This document shows, piece by piece, positions 38,758 through 46,503 of a stretch of DNA of 46,951 nt. A program made the translations under genes and the position numbers. The stretch covers positions 1 through 46,951 of the forward strand of contig CAYNLY010000006.1 of NCBI GenBank assembly GCA_964398225.1. Reading direction: 5' to 3'. The first letter of the stretch is position 1; every line of letters starts with the position of its first letter. The DNA comes from CAYNLY01 sp964398225. Lineage in GTDB: Bacteria; Pseudomonadota; Zetaproteobacteria; Mariprofundales; Mariprofundaceae. The notes under the pieces are model-generated. The model was not told the origin of the DNA, did not search any database, and saw nothing but the letters and a program-made list of their open reading frames with translations.

Positions 38758-39770
38758 TGGGTTCCTCGATTCGCGGGCGGCTTGCGCGGAGGATCGAGGA
38801 TCTCTGGTGGCGGGAAACCCCGCCCGGATGGCTCCGTCCGCTGGAAGCGATCTATGCCCGGATCAACCGCGCCAACCTTGATCGCCGGGCGCAGCGGACG
38901 GTCGCCGTGGATCGCCCGGTGATCTCGGTCGGCAACCTCACCGCGGGAGGCAGCGGCAAGACGCCGTTCGTCGCCTGGCTTGCCCGCGAACTGAAGCGCG
39001 CGGGCTTCAGCCCCGTCATCCTCTGCCGGGGCGACGGCGGGCGCCTGGAGCATCCTGAGCGGGTGACGGCGGAAACGCCGCCGGATCGCGCCGGGGACGA
39101 GGCGGTGATGCTGGCCGTGGAGACCGGCCTTCCGGTCGTGGCCGGCCGCGACCGGATCGAAGGCGCGCGCCTGGCCTCCAGGCTTGGCGACGTCATCGTG
39201 CTCGACGATGGCTTTCAGTACCGGCAGCTCGATCGCTGTCTGGACATCGTGCTCGTGCCAAACGAAGGCGTCGGCAACGGTCATCTGATCCCGGCCGGGC
39301 CCTTGCGCGAGCCGCTTAAGTCCCTGACCCGGGCCGACTTCGTCGTACGCACCGGCACGGGGGACGCAAGGCCCGAACCTCTGGGCGGCGGGATCCGGCG
39401 CGAATGGACCTGGAACGCAATCCCGGAGGGCATCGCGGGCTGGGACCGGACGCCGGATGCCTGCATCGCCGTCTGCGGCATCGCCCGGCCGGAGCGATTC
39501 AAGCGAACGCTGGAAACGCTCGGGATTCATCCCCAGGCGATGCATTGCTTTCCCGACCATCACCGCTACACCGCCCGCGATGTCACGCGCCTGACCGGCC
39601 CTGGGCTTGCCGTCGTCACCACCTTCAAGGACGCGGTCAAGCTGCAAAGGCTCTGGCCCGATGCGCCCCCGCTCGGCTGGGTTCGCCTGAAGCCCGAGCC
39701 GGAACCGGGGCTGATCGAGGCCATTCTCGCCCAGCTGGACAAGCAGGGGCCGGCCACTAGCCTTGCCTGA
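38757..39770 (+). CDS. lpxK: tetraacyldisaccharide 4'-kinase
   Basis: 337 residues. LpxK phosphorylates the 4' position of the tetraacyldisaccharide to make lipid IVA, at the inner membrane face. Walker A is GGSGKTP (Lys68), preceded by PVISVGNLTAGG. The LpxK hallmark is VIVLDDGFQYRQLDRCLDIVLV, and the C-terminal half has FPDHHRYTARD. The start overlaps the waaA stop by one base, so lipid A steps 4'-phosphorylation and Kdo addition are co-expressed. Confidence 0.97.
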   Translation: MGSSIRGRLARRIEDLWWRETPPGWLRPLEAIYARINRANLDRRAQRTVAVDRPVISVGNLTAGGSGKTPFVAWLARELKRAGFSPVILCRGDGGRLEHPERVTAETPPDRAGDEAVMLAVETGLPVVAGRDRIEGARLASRLGDVIVLDDGFQYRQLDRCLDIVLVPNEGVGNGHLIPAGPLREPLKSLTRADFVVRTGTGDARPEPLGGGIRREWTWNAIPEGIAGWDRTPDACIAVCGIARPERFKRTLETLGIHPQAMHCFPDHHRYTARDVTRLTGPGLAVVTTFKDAVKLQRLWPDAPPLGWVRLKPEPEPGLIEAILAQLDKQGPATSLA

Positions 39771-39815
39771 CCATTCTCACGAGCCGCTGCGGCCAAGCAG
39801 CAACGAGGTACGCCG

Positions 39816-39983
39816 ATGTTGGACAAGGAACTGCTGGAAATCCTCGCCTGCCCGAAATGCAAGGCGCCCGTCCGGTACAACGAGGACAAGACCGGCCTCG
39901 TCTGCGATGCCTGCCGCCTCGAGTATCCGATCCGGGACGACATTCCGGTGATGCTGATCGACGAGGCGCGGCCGCTCGACTGA
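39816..39983 (+). CDS. Trm112-like small zinc-ribbon protein (YcaR family)
   Basis: 55 residues. Two zinc knuckles: CPKC (positions 12-15) and CDAC, with the typical LLEILACPKCKAPV start and IRDDIPVMLIDEA end. YcaR proteins resemble the eukaryotic methyltransferase partner Trm112, and the gene is commonly next to lpxK and kdsB. A methyltransferase gene lies two genes on. The ATG is preceded by GAGGT. No kdsB follows here; the next gene is an lpxL-type acyltransferase. Confidence 0.93.
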   Translation: MLDKELLEILACPKCKAPVRYNEDKTGLVCDACRLEYPIRDDIPVMLIDEARPLD

Positions 39984-39991
39984 GCGCCGCG

Positions 39992-40867
39992 ATGGCCGAA
40001 AGGCTTGTCCGATGGGTGCTTCGTCTGGCCGGCATGCTTCCGGTTCGCGCCATGGGTGCGCTCGGCGCCGGACTCGGCCGGCTCGCCTTCCTGCTTGATG
40101 GCCGCCACCGCCGGATTGCGATGAACAACCTTGCGCGCGTCTATCCCGATCGCCCGGCCCGATGGCGCCGGCGCATCGCGCGCGAGGCCTTCGCCGAACT
40201 CGGACGCACGGGTTTCGAGCTTCCGGCGGTCTACTTCCGCGGCCGGGATCGGCTGATGCGGCGGATCGAGGTTGTCGGCGATGCCCCCGTGCGTGAGGCG
40301 ATGCGTTCCGGCCGCGGCGTGATTCTCGCCGCATCCCATCACTCGAACTGGGAACTTGGCGCGCTTGCCTTTTCGATGGACGGGCTGCTTCCCTGCCACA
40401 TCATCTACCGCCCGCTGAATCAGCGCGCACTGGATACCGTCCTTCTCGCCGCCAGGGAACGGTTCGGAACCCAATACCACGCCCGGGACAAGGGCCTTCG
40501 GTGGCTGCCGCGCGCGCTCAAAAGCGGCGGGGCGGTGGCGGTGATGGTGGACCAGCATCTGGGGGGCGGAATCCCGGTTCCGTTTCTCGGGCATCCGGCG
40601 CTGACCACGCCGCTCCCGTCGATCGTGGCCCGGCGCACGGGCGCGCCCGTGTTCGGCGTGATGCTGCACCGCATCGGGCGCTCCTTTCGCTTTCGCCTCG
40701 AGTTCTGGCCGATTGAACTGCCGGAGACCGACGACGATCATCAGCGAATGAAGGCCGTCAACGACAGTTTCGCCCCGCGCATCCATGCGCGGCCCGAACT
40801 CTGGCTCTGGCTGCACCGCCGGTGGCTGTGGCTGGAGGAACGGGAAGCGGAGCGCGCCCATGCCTAG
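39992..40867 (+). CDS. lpxL: lipid A biosynthesis acyltransferase (LpxL/HtrB family)
   Basis: 291 residues. LpxL-family enzymes transfer a secondary acyl chain to Kdo2-lipid IVA. The catalytic HX4E is in AASHHSNWELG, and DQHLGGGIPVPFLG and the RRWLWLEERE ending are typical. A hydrophobic N-terminal segment (RWVLRLAGMLPVRAMGALGAGLG) associates it with the inner membrane. The choice between lpxL, lpxM and lpxP (which chain and position) is not decided by the sequence. The ATG is 9 bases after the Trm112-like stop. Confidence 0.93.
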   Translation: MAERLVRWVLRLAGMLPVRAMGALGAGLGRLAFLLDGRHRRIAMNNLARVYPDRPARWRRRIAREAFAELGRTGFELPAVYFRGRDRLMRRIEVVGDAPVREAMRSGRGVILAASHHSNWELGALAFSMDGLLPCHIIYRPLNQRALDTVLLAARERFGTQYHARDKGLRWLPRALKSGGAVAVMVDQHLGGGIPVPFLGHPALTTPLPSIVARRTGAPVFGVMLHRIGRSFRFRLEFWPIELPETDDDHQRMKAVNDSFAPRIHARPELWLWLHRRWLWLEEREAERAHA

Positions 40868-41540
40868 TCCGGTTTCCCCGCAGCGCTGGCATCGCGCCCA
40901 GGCAAGAATTCTCGAATCCTGGCAAGGCCGGAATCTCGAGGCCGAACGGGCGCGCACCAAGGCGCGCTATCTGCCGGTGCTTCAGCCGATTGCCGAAAAG
41001 CTTCCGGAAGAGCCCGCGGTGCTCGAGCTCGGAAGCGGCCCCGTCTGCCTGTCCGCCGAGCTGCCCCACGGGCGGCTGATCCTTCAGGATCCGCTGATCG
41101 AGGACTACCGACGCATGTTTCCCGGCGCCCTGCCCGGGGATGCCGAAACCACCCCTCGCCCAGCCGAGGATCTCCCCCTGCCGGATAACTCGGTCGATCT
41201 CGTGCTCAGCATTCATTCGCTGCCGGATACGCTCAACCCCGAGCTTGCGCTCCATGAGGCCACGCGCGTGCTTCGGCCCGACGGGGTCATGGCGGTCGTG
41301 ATCCGGACGCATCCGCCTCTCGAAGCGCGCCTGCACTACTTGCTGGAGCGCGCGCTGCCCCGACTGTGCCACGGGATGCACCCCTACTTCTATGCCGAAC
41401 AAGGCATCCGGCGCACGCTTTCCCGCCACCTGGACCTCGAATCGGAAACGCAGCTGGGAATCCTGCCGGGCTGGATTCCCGGAATGCGCCGCGAGGAATG
41501 GCTGTTCGTCGGAAGCCCACGAAAGCGGAAGGGCCGTTGA
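40860..41540 (+). CDS. class I SAM-dependent methyltransferase
   Basis: 226 residues, soluble. Rossmann motif I reads VLELGSGPVCLSA, acidic motif II is in LILQDPLIEDY, then AEDLPLPDNSVDLVLSIHSLPDTLNPELALHEATRVLRPDGVMAVV, the usual motif III and post-motif. The substrate is not known. It lies between lpxL and waaF, with an eight-base overlap with lpxL and a TTGA overlap with waaF, so it is likely to act on the same envelope glycolipid, possibly helped by the Trm112-like protein. Only the methyltransferase fold is certain. Confidence 0.88.
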   Translation: MPSPVSPQRWHRAQARILESWQGRNLEAERARTKARYLPVLQPIAEKLPEEPAVLELGSGPVCLSAELPHGRLILQDPLIEDYRRMFPGALPGDAETTPRPAEDLPLPDNSVDLVLSIHSLPDTLNPELALHEATRVLRPDGVMAVVIRTHPPLEARLHYLLERALPRLCHGMHPYFYAEQGIRRTLSRHLDLESETQLGILPGWIPGMRREEWLFVGSPRKRKGR

Positions 41541-42505
41541 GCCGTCCGGACGCCCTGATCGTCGCCCCGAACTGGATCGGCGATGTCGTGATGGCGCAGC
41601 CGGCGATGCGGGCGATCGCGCTCTGGCATCGTGAAAGGAACGAGCGGGTGGCCGTCACCGGCCGGCCGTGGCTGGCCGATCTGCTGCCCTACCTTGATCT
41701 GCCCGCGTCGTTTACCAGCAAGCCCGTGCCGGCCGGTGTCGGCTACCTGTTTCCGAACAGTTTCGGGTCGGCCTGGCGGGCCCGTGCGGCCGGATGCCGC
41801 CGGATCATCGGCTACCGCGGCGGCGGCCGGCGGCTGCTGCTCAGCCGGGCGCTGCCCCGGCGGCTCGATCCCGCCACCGAACACCACCGGGACTACTTTC
41901 TGGACCTTCCGGCCCAGCTCGGCATTCCGATCCCTGCCCGCGAGGTGCGGCTGACCGCGCCCCGCGATGCACGGGAGCGGGACCGCAAGCTGCTGAAAGC
42001 GCACGGCCTTGATCCGGAGCGCATCATCGTCGTTGCTCCGGGCGCGCAATACGGCGGAGCCAAGCGCTATCCGCCCGAGCGCTGGGCGTCCGTGGTCGCG
42101 GGGCTTGCCGAAGACGGCTGGCAGCCGGTCGCGCTCGGAACCCGGGCCGAGCGGGAAATCGCCGAGGTTGTGCTCCATGGGGTACACGCGCCCCGGTGGA
42201 ACGCCGCCGGCGAAACGAGCCTGGCCGATGCGCTGGCCCTGATTGCGGCATCGAGGCTTACGCTGTGCAACGATTCGGGCTTCATGCACGTCGCCGCGGG
42301 GCTCGGGATTCCGACCGTCGTGCCATTCGGCGCGACCGATCCCGCGCGCACCTCGCCCAGCGGCCCCCGGGTGAGCCTGTTCTATCGCCCGGCCCCCTGC
42401 AGCCCGTGCCTTGCGCGCGAATGCCGCGTGCCTGGCCAGCCGTGCATGGCCAACATTCCACCCGCGTTGCTTCTGACCGCGGCGCGTTCCTTGCTGGCCG
42501 GATGA
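41537..42505 (+). CDS. waaF: ADP-heptose:LPS heptosyltransferase II
   Basis: 322 residues from TTG in a TTGA overlap. A GT9 glycosyltransferase that adds the second L-glycero-D-manno-heptose to the inner core. The WaaF-type opening LIVAPNWIGDVVMAQPAM, IVVAPGAQYGGAKRYPPERWA and LCNDSGFMHVAAGLGIPTVVPFGATDPARTSP are all present. A Cys-rich stretch near the C-terminus (PCSPCLARECRVPGQPCM) is a common feature. The start overlaps the previous stop and the end overlaps waaC (ATGA). Confidence 0.95.
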   Translation: MSRPDALIVAPNWIGDVVMAQPAMRAIALWHRERNERVAVTGRPWLADLLPYLDLPASFTSKPVPAGVGYLFPNSFGSAWRARAAGCRRIIGYRGGGRRLLLSRALPRRLDPATEHHRDYFLDLPAQLGIPIPAREVRLTAPRDARERDRKLLKAHGLDPERIIVVAPGAQYGGAKRYPPERWASVVAGLAEDGWQPVALGTRAEREIAEVVLHGVHAPRWNAAGETSLADALALIAASRLTLCNDSGFMHVAAGLGIPTVVPFGATDPARTSPSGPRVSLFYRPAPCSPCLARECRVPGQPCMANIPPALLLTAARSLLAG

Positions 42506-43536
42506 GGGTGCTCGTCGTCAAGCTGTCGGCCTTCGGCGATCTGGTGCATGCGCTGCCGGCGCTGGAAGACCTGCTGGCGCGCCGAGAGGTCCGCGAGGTG
42601 CACTGGCTCGTCGATGCCCGGTACGCGTTCGCAACCGAGCTGTTTCCGCCCGAAGTTCACGTGCATCCGCTTGCGCTCAAGACCACGCCGTGGCGCAAGT
42701 GGCCTGGGCTAGCGCGCAGGCAACTTCCGTCCCCCTTCGATGCGGTGCTCGATTTGCAGGGGCTGATCAAGTCCGCGGTGCTCGCGCGCCTTGCAGGCGC
42801 CCCCGTCTACGGTTTCGATGCGCGCCTGATGCCCGAACGCCCGGCCCGATGGCTGGAGCGATGCGTGCGCTTTCACCCCGAGGAACGGCACGTCGTCCAG
42901 CAGTACCGGCGCATCGCCGCAGGCCCTTGGACGGATGCCGGCTCCGTGCCCGAGGCGCCGCTTGCCTACCGTCCGCCGCGCATCCGACCCGAGGTGCGCG
43001 AACGCCTGTGCCATCCGGAAGCGCTGGAAAACCTGGGGCTTGAGCCGGGCGGCTATGCGGTGCTTCATGTCGGTGGCGGATGGCAGACGAAGCAGCTTCC
43101 GGAGGCCACCTGGCGCGCCGTCGTGCACGGTCTGATCGAGCGCGGTGTGCGCCCCGTGCTCTCGTGGGGATCGGAGGAGGAGCGCCTGCGCGCGCACAGG
43201 CTTGCGGAAAACGGCGCATTGGCGTTGCCTCGGCGGCTGCCGATGTCAGACTTGTGCCCGCTGCTCGCCGGGGCCCGGGCGGTGATCGGCGCCGACACCG
43301 GCGTGGTGCACCTGGCCGCGGCCCTGGGGGCTTCGACGATCAGCTTCTGGGGGCCGTCCGCCTCCTGGCGCAGCGGCCCCCGGAATGTTCCGGAGCAGGA
43401 GACAGAAGGAGTCCGACACTGGCACATCGAATCCCATCCGCCCTGCGGGCCCTGTTTTCGGCGCCGCTGCGGGCATTTCATCTGCATGGACCGAATCCGG
43501 GCGGAGGACATCCTGGACAAGGTGGACCGGTGCTGA
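42502..43536 (+). CDS. waaC: ADP-heptose:LPS heptosyltransferase I
   Basis: 344 residues. A GT9 enzyme that attaches the first heptose to Kdo. Opening block VLVVKLSAFGDLVHALPALEDL with the catalytic-region Asp, then FDAVLDLQGLIKSAVLARLA, LHVGGGWQTKQLPEATWRA and IGADTGVVHLAAALGASTISFWGPS. The last 40 residues have a Cys cluster (PPCGPCFRRRCGHFICMDRI). Overlaps at both ends (ATGA with waaF, 7 bases with the next gene) place it firmly in the operon. Confidence 0.95.
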   Translation: MRVLVVKLSAFGDLVHALPALEDLLARREVREVHWLVDARYAFATELFPPEVHVHPLALKTTPWRKWPGLARRQLPSPFDAVLDLQGLIKSAVLARLAGAPVYGFDARLMPERPARWLERCVRFHPEERHVVQQYRRIAAGPWTDAGSVPEAPLAYRPPRIRPEVRERLCHPEALENLGLEPGGYAVLHVGGGWQTKQLPEATWRAVVHGLIERGVRPVLSWGSEEERLRAHRLAENGALALPRRLPMSDLCPLLAGARAVIGADTGVVHLAAALGASTISFWGPSASWRSGPRNVPEQETEGVRHWHIESHPPCGPCFRRRCGHFICMDRIRAEDILDKVDRC

Positions 43537-44285
43537 TCCACCCTCTGCCGCTGCTGCTTGCGCTGATCCTTGGCTCCGGTGCCGCGCATGCCGCTTCAAT
43601 CGCCGCCGAGCAGGGCTGCATGCCCTTCGTCGGGGAACGGATGCTGTTCGACGTAGGCTGGGAGTTCATCAATGCGGGCACGGCGACGATGGACGTGACC
43701 GGCACGCCAGAGGCCTGGAAGATCGACAGCCTCGCCCGAACCAACCGCTTCTTCGATCTGTTCAAGAAGGTGCGCGACACGATCCATGCCGAAGGCGTCT
43801 GCGCGGACGGCCGGATGCAGAGCACGCTGTTTGCGATCGAGCAGCACGAACGCCGCTATCATGCAAAAAAGCGGGCGGAATTCGACTGGCGGCACGGCAG
43901 GGTCCGATACACCAAGGACGGCAAGACCGAGGATTTCGAGGTGCCGGCCGGCTATCTGCATGTGCTCGATGCCTTCTTTGCCACGCGCGCCCGGAACCTG
44001 AAGCCGGGCGATGTGCTGAAGTTTCCGGTGTTCGATTCACGGAAGAAGTATGAGGTCATCGTGCACGTGCAGCCGAAGCTCAAGCGCAAGGTCCATCTGC
44101 CCTGGGGCGGGTTTGCCGACTGCCTGGTGCTGGAGCCGAGGCTGAAGACCGAGGGCATCTTCTCAAGTGTCGGCACGATCCGGATCTGGGTCACGAACGA
44201 CCGCTGGCACATCCCGGTGCGCATGACCGCGGCCATCAAGATCGGCCACATCGTGGCCACGCTTCGGGAGTACCGGCGCCTATGA
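43530..44285 (+). CDS. exported DUF3108-family protein
   Basis: 251 residues from GTG 43530, 7 bases inside waaC. Signal peptide (LLALILGSGAAHAAS). The mature protein is a beta-rich domain of the DUF3108 type: MLFDVGWEFINAGTATMDV, then WKIDSLARTNRFFDLFKKVRDT, and the late GIFSSVGTIRIWVTNDRWHIPVRM block that is diagnostic. DUF3108 proteins are periplasmic, with a lipid-binding-like barrel suggested, but the function is unknown. Its place between waaC and the carbamoyltransferase suggests a role in handling the same glycolipid. ATGA overlap downstream. Confidence 0.85.
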   Translation: MLIHPLPLLLALILGSGAAHAASIAAEQGCMPFVGERMLFDVGWEFINAGTATMDVTGTPEAWKIDSLARTNRFFDLFKKVRDTIHAEGVCADGRMQSTLFAIEQHERRYHAKKRAEFDWRHGRVRYTKDGKTEDFEVPAGYLHVLDAFFATRARNLKPGDVLKFPVFDSRKKYEVIVHVQPKLKRKVHLPWGGFADCLVLEPRLKTEGIFSSVGTIRIWVTNDRWHIPVRMTAAIKIGHIVATLREYRRL

Positions 44286-45997
44286 GAATCCTGGGCATCA
44301 ACGGCGATACCGCGCGCAAGCCCTCGCGCGGATCGCATGATTCCGGCGCCGCCCTTCTCGACGGCGCGCACGTGCTGGGCGCCTGCAATGAGGAGCGGTT
44401 TTCGCGCATTAAGCAGGATTCGTCCTATCCCAGCCGGTGCATCGATTATTTACTGGGCTTGGACGGGGAAAAACCGGAGCATGTTGCTCTTCCCTGGCTG
44501 TCAGCGAAGGAACAGGCTCCGATGCTGGACCGGGTGTTCGCGCATCTGGCCGAAGCGGGACGAACCGATGCCGGCCTGCGCGGGTTTTACTGGAAGCAAC
44601 AGTGGCCTCGGTTTGCCCGCAGACTCCGGCGCCGGGATCGGGCACTGCCCCCTGCTCTTGCCGGCACGCCCAAGAGCATCCACGAACATCACCGCTGCCA
44701 TGCCGCCAGCGCCTATTATTGCGCTCCGTTCGCCGACGAGCGCGTGCTCGTCGTGACCCTGGACGGACAGGGGGACTTTGCCTCGGGCTCGGTCTGGATC
44801 GGCGAAGGAGGGAAACTCGCCCTTGTGACCGATTTCGATGCCCTGAATTCAATCGGGCACATCTATTCGGCGTTCACGGCTCATCTCGGCTTCACGCCAA
44901 ACCGGCACGAGGGGAAAATCGTCGGACTTGCCGCCTACGGCAATCCCGCATGCCTGCGCGACCGGCTCCTGGATCATACGCGTCTGGGCGACTGGGATCG
45001 CCTCTTCGATGCCGAACTCATCTGGCTGGTGCTCCGCCCGGGCTCGGACCGGGGGCGCCGTATCCTCGAAAAGCTGACCGCAGGCCTGTCCCGGGAAGAC
45101 ATTGCCGCCGGGCTTCAGGACTGGACCGAGCAGGTTGCCACCTATCTCATCCGTGACTACCTGGAACGGACGGGTTGCCGGTTTCTGGCGCTCGCGGGCG
45201 GCGTGTTTGCCAATGTGAAGCTCAATCAGCGCATCCTCGAGCTTGACGGCGTCGAGAACGTGTACATCCATCCGAACATGGGCGATGGAGGTCTGGCGAT
45301 TGGAGCGGCGCTCGATGCCCTTGCGACGCACGAAGGCGGTATTGCGCCCCGTTTGCTCAAATCCGTCTATCTCGGGCCGGATGTATCCGCCAGTGATGCG
45401 GAGTCAGCGCTTGCCCGGGCGGACCTGGACTATGAGAAACCCGACAATCTTCCCGAACGCGTGGCCGAACTGCTTGCCGAGGGCAAGGTCGTCGCCCGTG
45501 CAGCCGGGTGCATGGAATACGGACCCAGGGCGCTGGGCAACCGTTCGATTCTCGCGGCATGCGGGGACCCAACGATCAATCAGTGGCTCAACGACCGCCT
45601 GAACCGGACGGAGTTCATGCCCTTTGCTCCGATCATCATGGAAGAACATGCCGCCGACTACTTTCCGGCCTGGAGGCCGGAGCATGTAGCCGCCCGGTTC
45701 ATGACCATCACCTACGATGCCTCGGAGCTGGCGAAGAAAAACATTCCGGCCGCAATCCATGTGGACGGCACCGCCCGCCCGCAGGTGCTTCGTAGGCAGG
45801 ACAACCCCGAGGTTTATGCGATCCTCGAAGCCTATTACAGGAAAACCGGCATCCCGGCTCTGATCAACACGAGCTTCAACATGCACGAGGAACCGATCGT
45901 CTGCTCCGCCAACGACGCGGTCCGGGCCTATCGGCTCGGTCATCTCGATGCCCTGATTCTCGCCGACTGCCTGACCGTGTCGGAGTCCGGCCGATGA
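44282..45997 (+). CDS. O-carbamoyltransferase, NodU/CmcH/TobZ family
   Basis: 571 residues, full length. These enzymes activate carbamoyl phosphate with ATP to carbamoyl-adenylate and transfer the carbamoyl group to a hydroxyl of a sugar or antibiotic. The N-terminal Kae1-like domain shows HEHHRCHAASAYYCAPF and VVTLDGQGDFASG with metal and nucleotide ligands, and FLALAGGVFANVKLNQRI. The C-terminal domain has GCMEYGPRALGNRSILA and NTSFNMHEEPIVC. Directly downstream of two heptosyltransferase genes, the likely acceptor is an inner-core heptose of LPS, as with the WapO-type carbamoyltransferase of Pseudomonas aeruginosa. A secondary-metabolite role is less likely here. Confidence 0.93.
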   Translation: MRILGINGDTARKPSRGSHDSGAALLDGAHVLGACNEERFSRIKQDSSYPSRCIDYLLGLDGEKPEHVALPWLSAKEQAPMLDRVFAHLAEAGRTDAGLRGFYWKQQWPRFARRLRRRDRALPPALAGTPKSIHEHHRCHAASAYYCAPFADERVLVVTLDGQGDFASGSVWIGEGGKLALVTDFDALNSIGHIYSAFTAHLGFTPNRHEGKIVGLAAYGNPACLRDRLLDHTRLGDWDRLFDAELIWLVLRPGSDRGRRILEKLTAGLSREDIAAGLQDWTEQVATYLIRDYLERTGCRFLALAGGVFANVKLNQRILELDGVENVYIHPNMGDGGLAIGAALDALATHEGGIAPRLLKSVYLGPDVSASDAESALARADLDYEKPDNLPERVAELLAEGKVVARAAGCMEYGPRALGNRSILAACGDPTINQWLNDRLNRTEFMPFAPIIMEEHAADYFPAWRPEHVAARFMTITYDASELAKKNIPAAIHVDGTARPQVLRRQDNPEVYAILEAYYRKTGIPALINTSFNMHEEPIVCSANDAVRAYRLGHLDALILADCLTVSESGR

Positions 45998-46503
45998 GGG
46001 TGCTCGATCTCGGCTGCGGGCCCAGCAAGCTGCCCGGCGCCATCGGCCTCGATATTCACCCGGGATCCCAGGCGGATGTGCTGGCCGATTTCGAGCAGGG
46101 ATTTCTGCCCTTTGCCGACGAGAGCTTCGATCACATCGAATGCAGTCATGTCATTGAACATGTCCGCAATCCGGTCCGGCTGATGGAGGAATGCTGGCGC
46201 GTGCTGAAGCTTGGCGGCACGCTCCGGATCAAGACCCCGCATTACACGCACTGGACGAGCTGGGGAGATCCCACGCATTATCATCACTTTTCGTCGGCCG
46301 CGCTGCTGCACTTCGCCGAGCCTTCCAGCACCGTTTTCTATCGCTGCCGGTATTCCATCGTCGATTTGACGCTCCGCTGCACGGCCCTGCCCGCGCGCAT
46401 CCTGCAGGCCGTTTTCGGCCCCTACCGGCATGAGCGTTATCTCGCGAAGTTCTTCCCGATCCGCGAAATCATCGCGGAGTTTCGAAAGGAGCCGCTTGCG
46501 TGA
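45994..46503 (+). CDS. small SAM-dependent methyltransferase
   Basis: 169 residues in an ATGA overlap with the carbamoyltransferase gene. MRVLDLGCGPSKLPGAIGLDI is motif I, and FADESFDHIECSHVIEHVRNPVRLMEECWRVLKLGGTLRIKTPHY the later motifs. A Tyr/His-rich stretch (PHYTHWTSWGDPTHYHHFS) marks the substrate side. Such short methyltransferases are frequent in surface-polysaccharide clusters. The acceptor is unknown. Confidence 0.87.
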   Translation: MRVLDLGCGPSKLPGAIGLDIHPGSQADVLADFEQGFLPFADESFDHIECSHVIEHVRNPVRLMEECWRVLKLGGTLRIKTPHYTHWTSWGDPTHYHHFSSAALLHFAEPSSTVFYRCRYSIVDLTLRCTALPARILQAVFGPYRHERYLAKFFPIREIIAEFRKEPLA

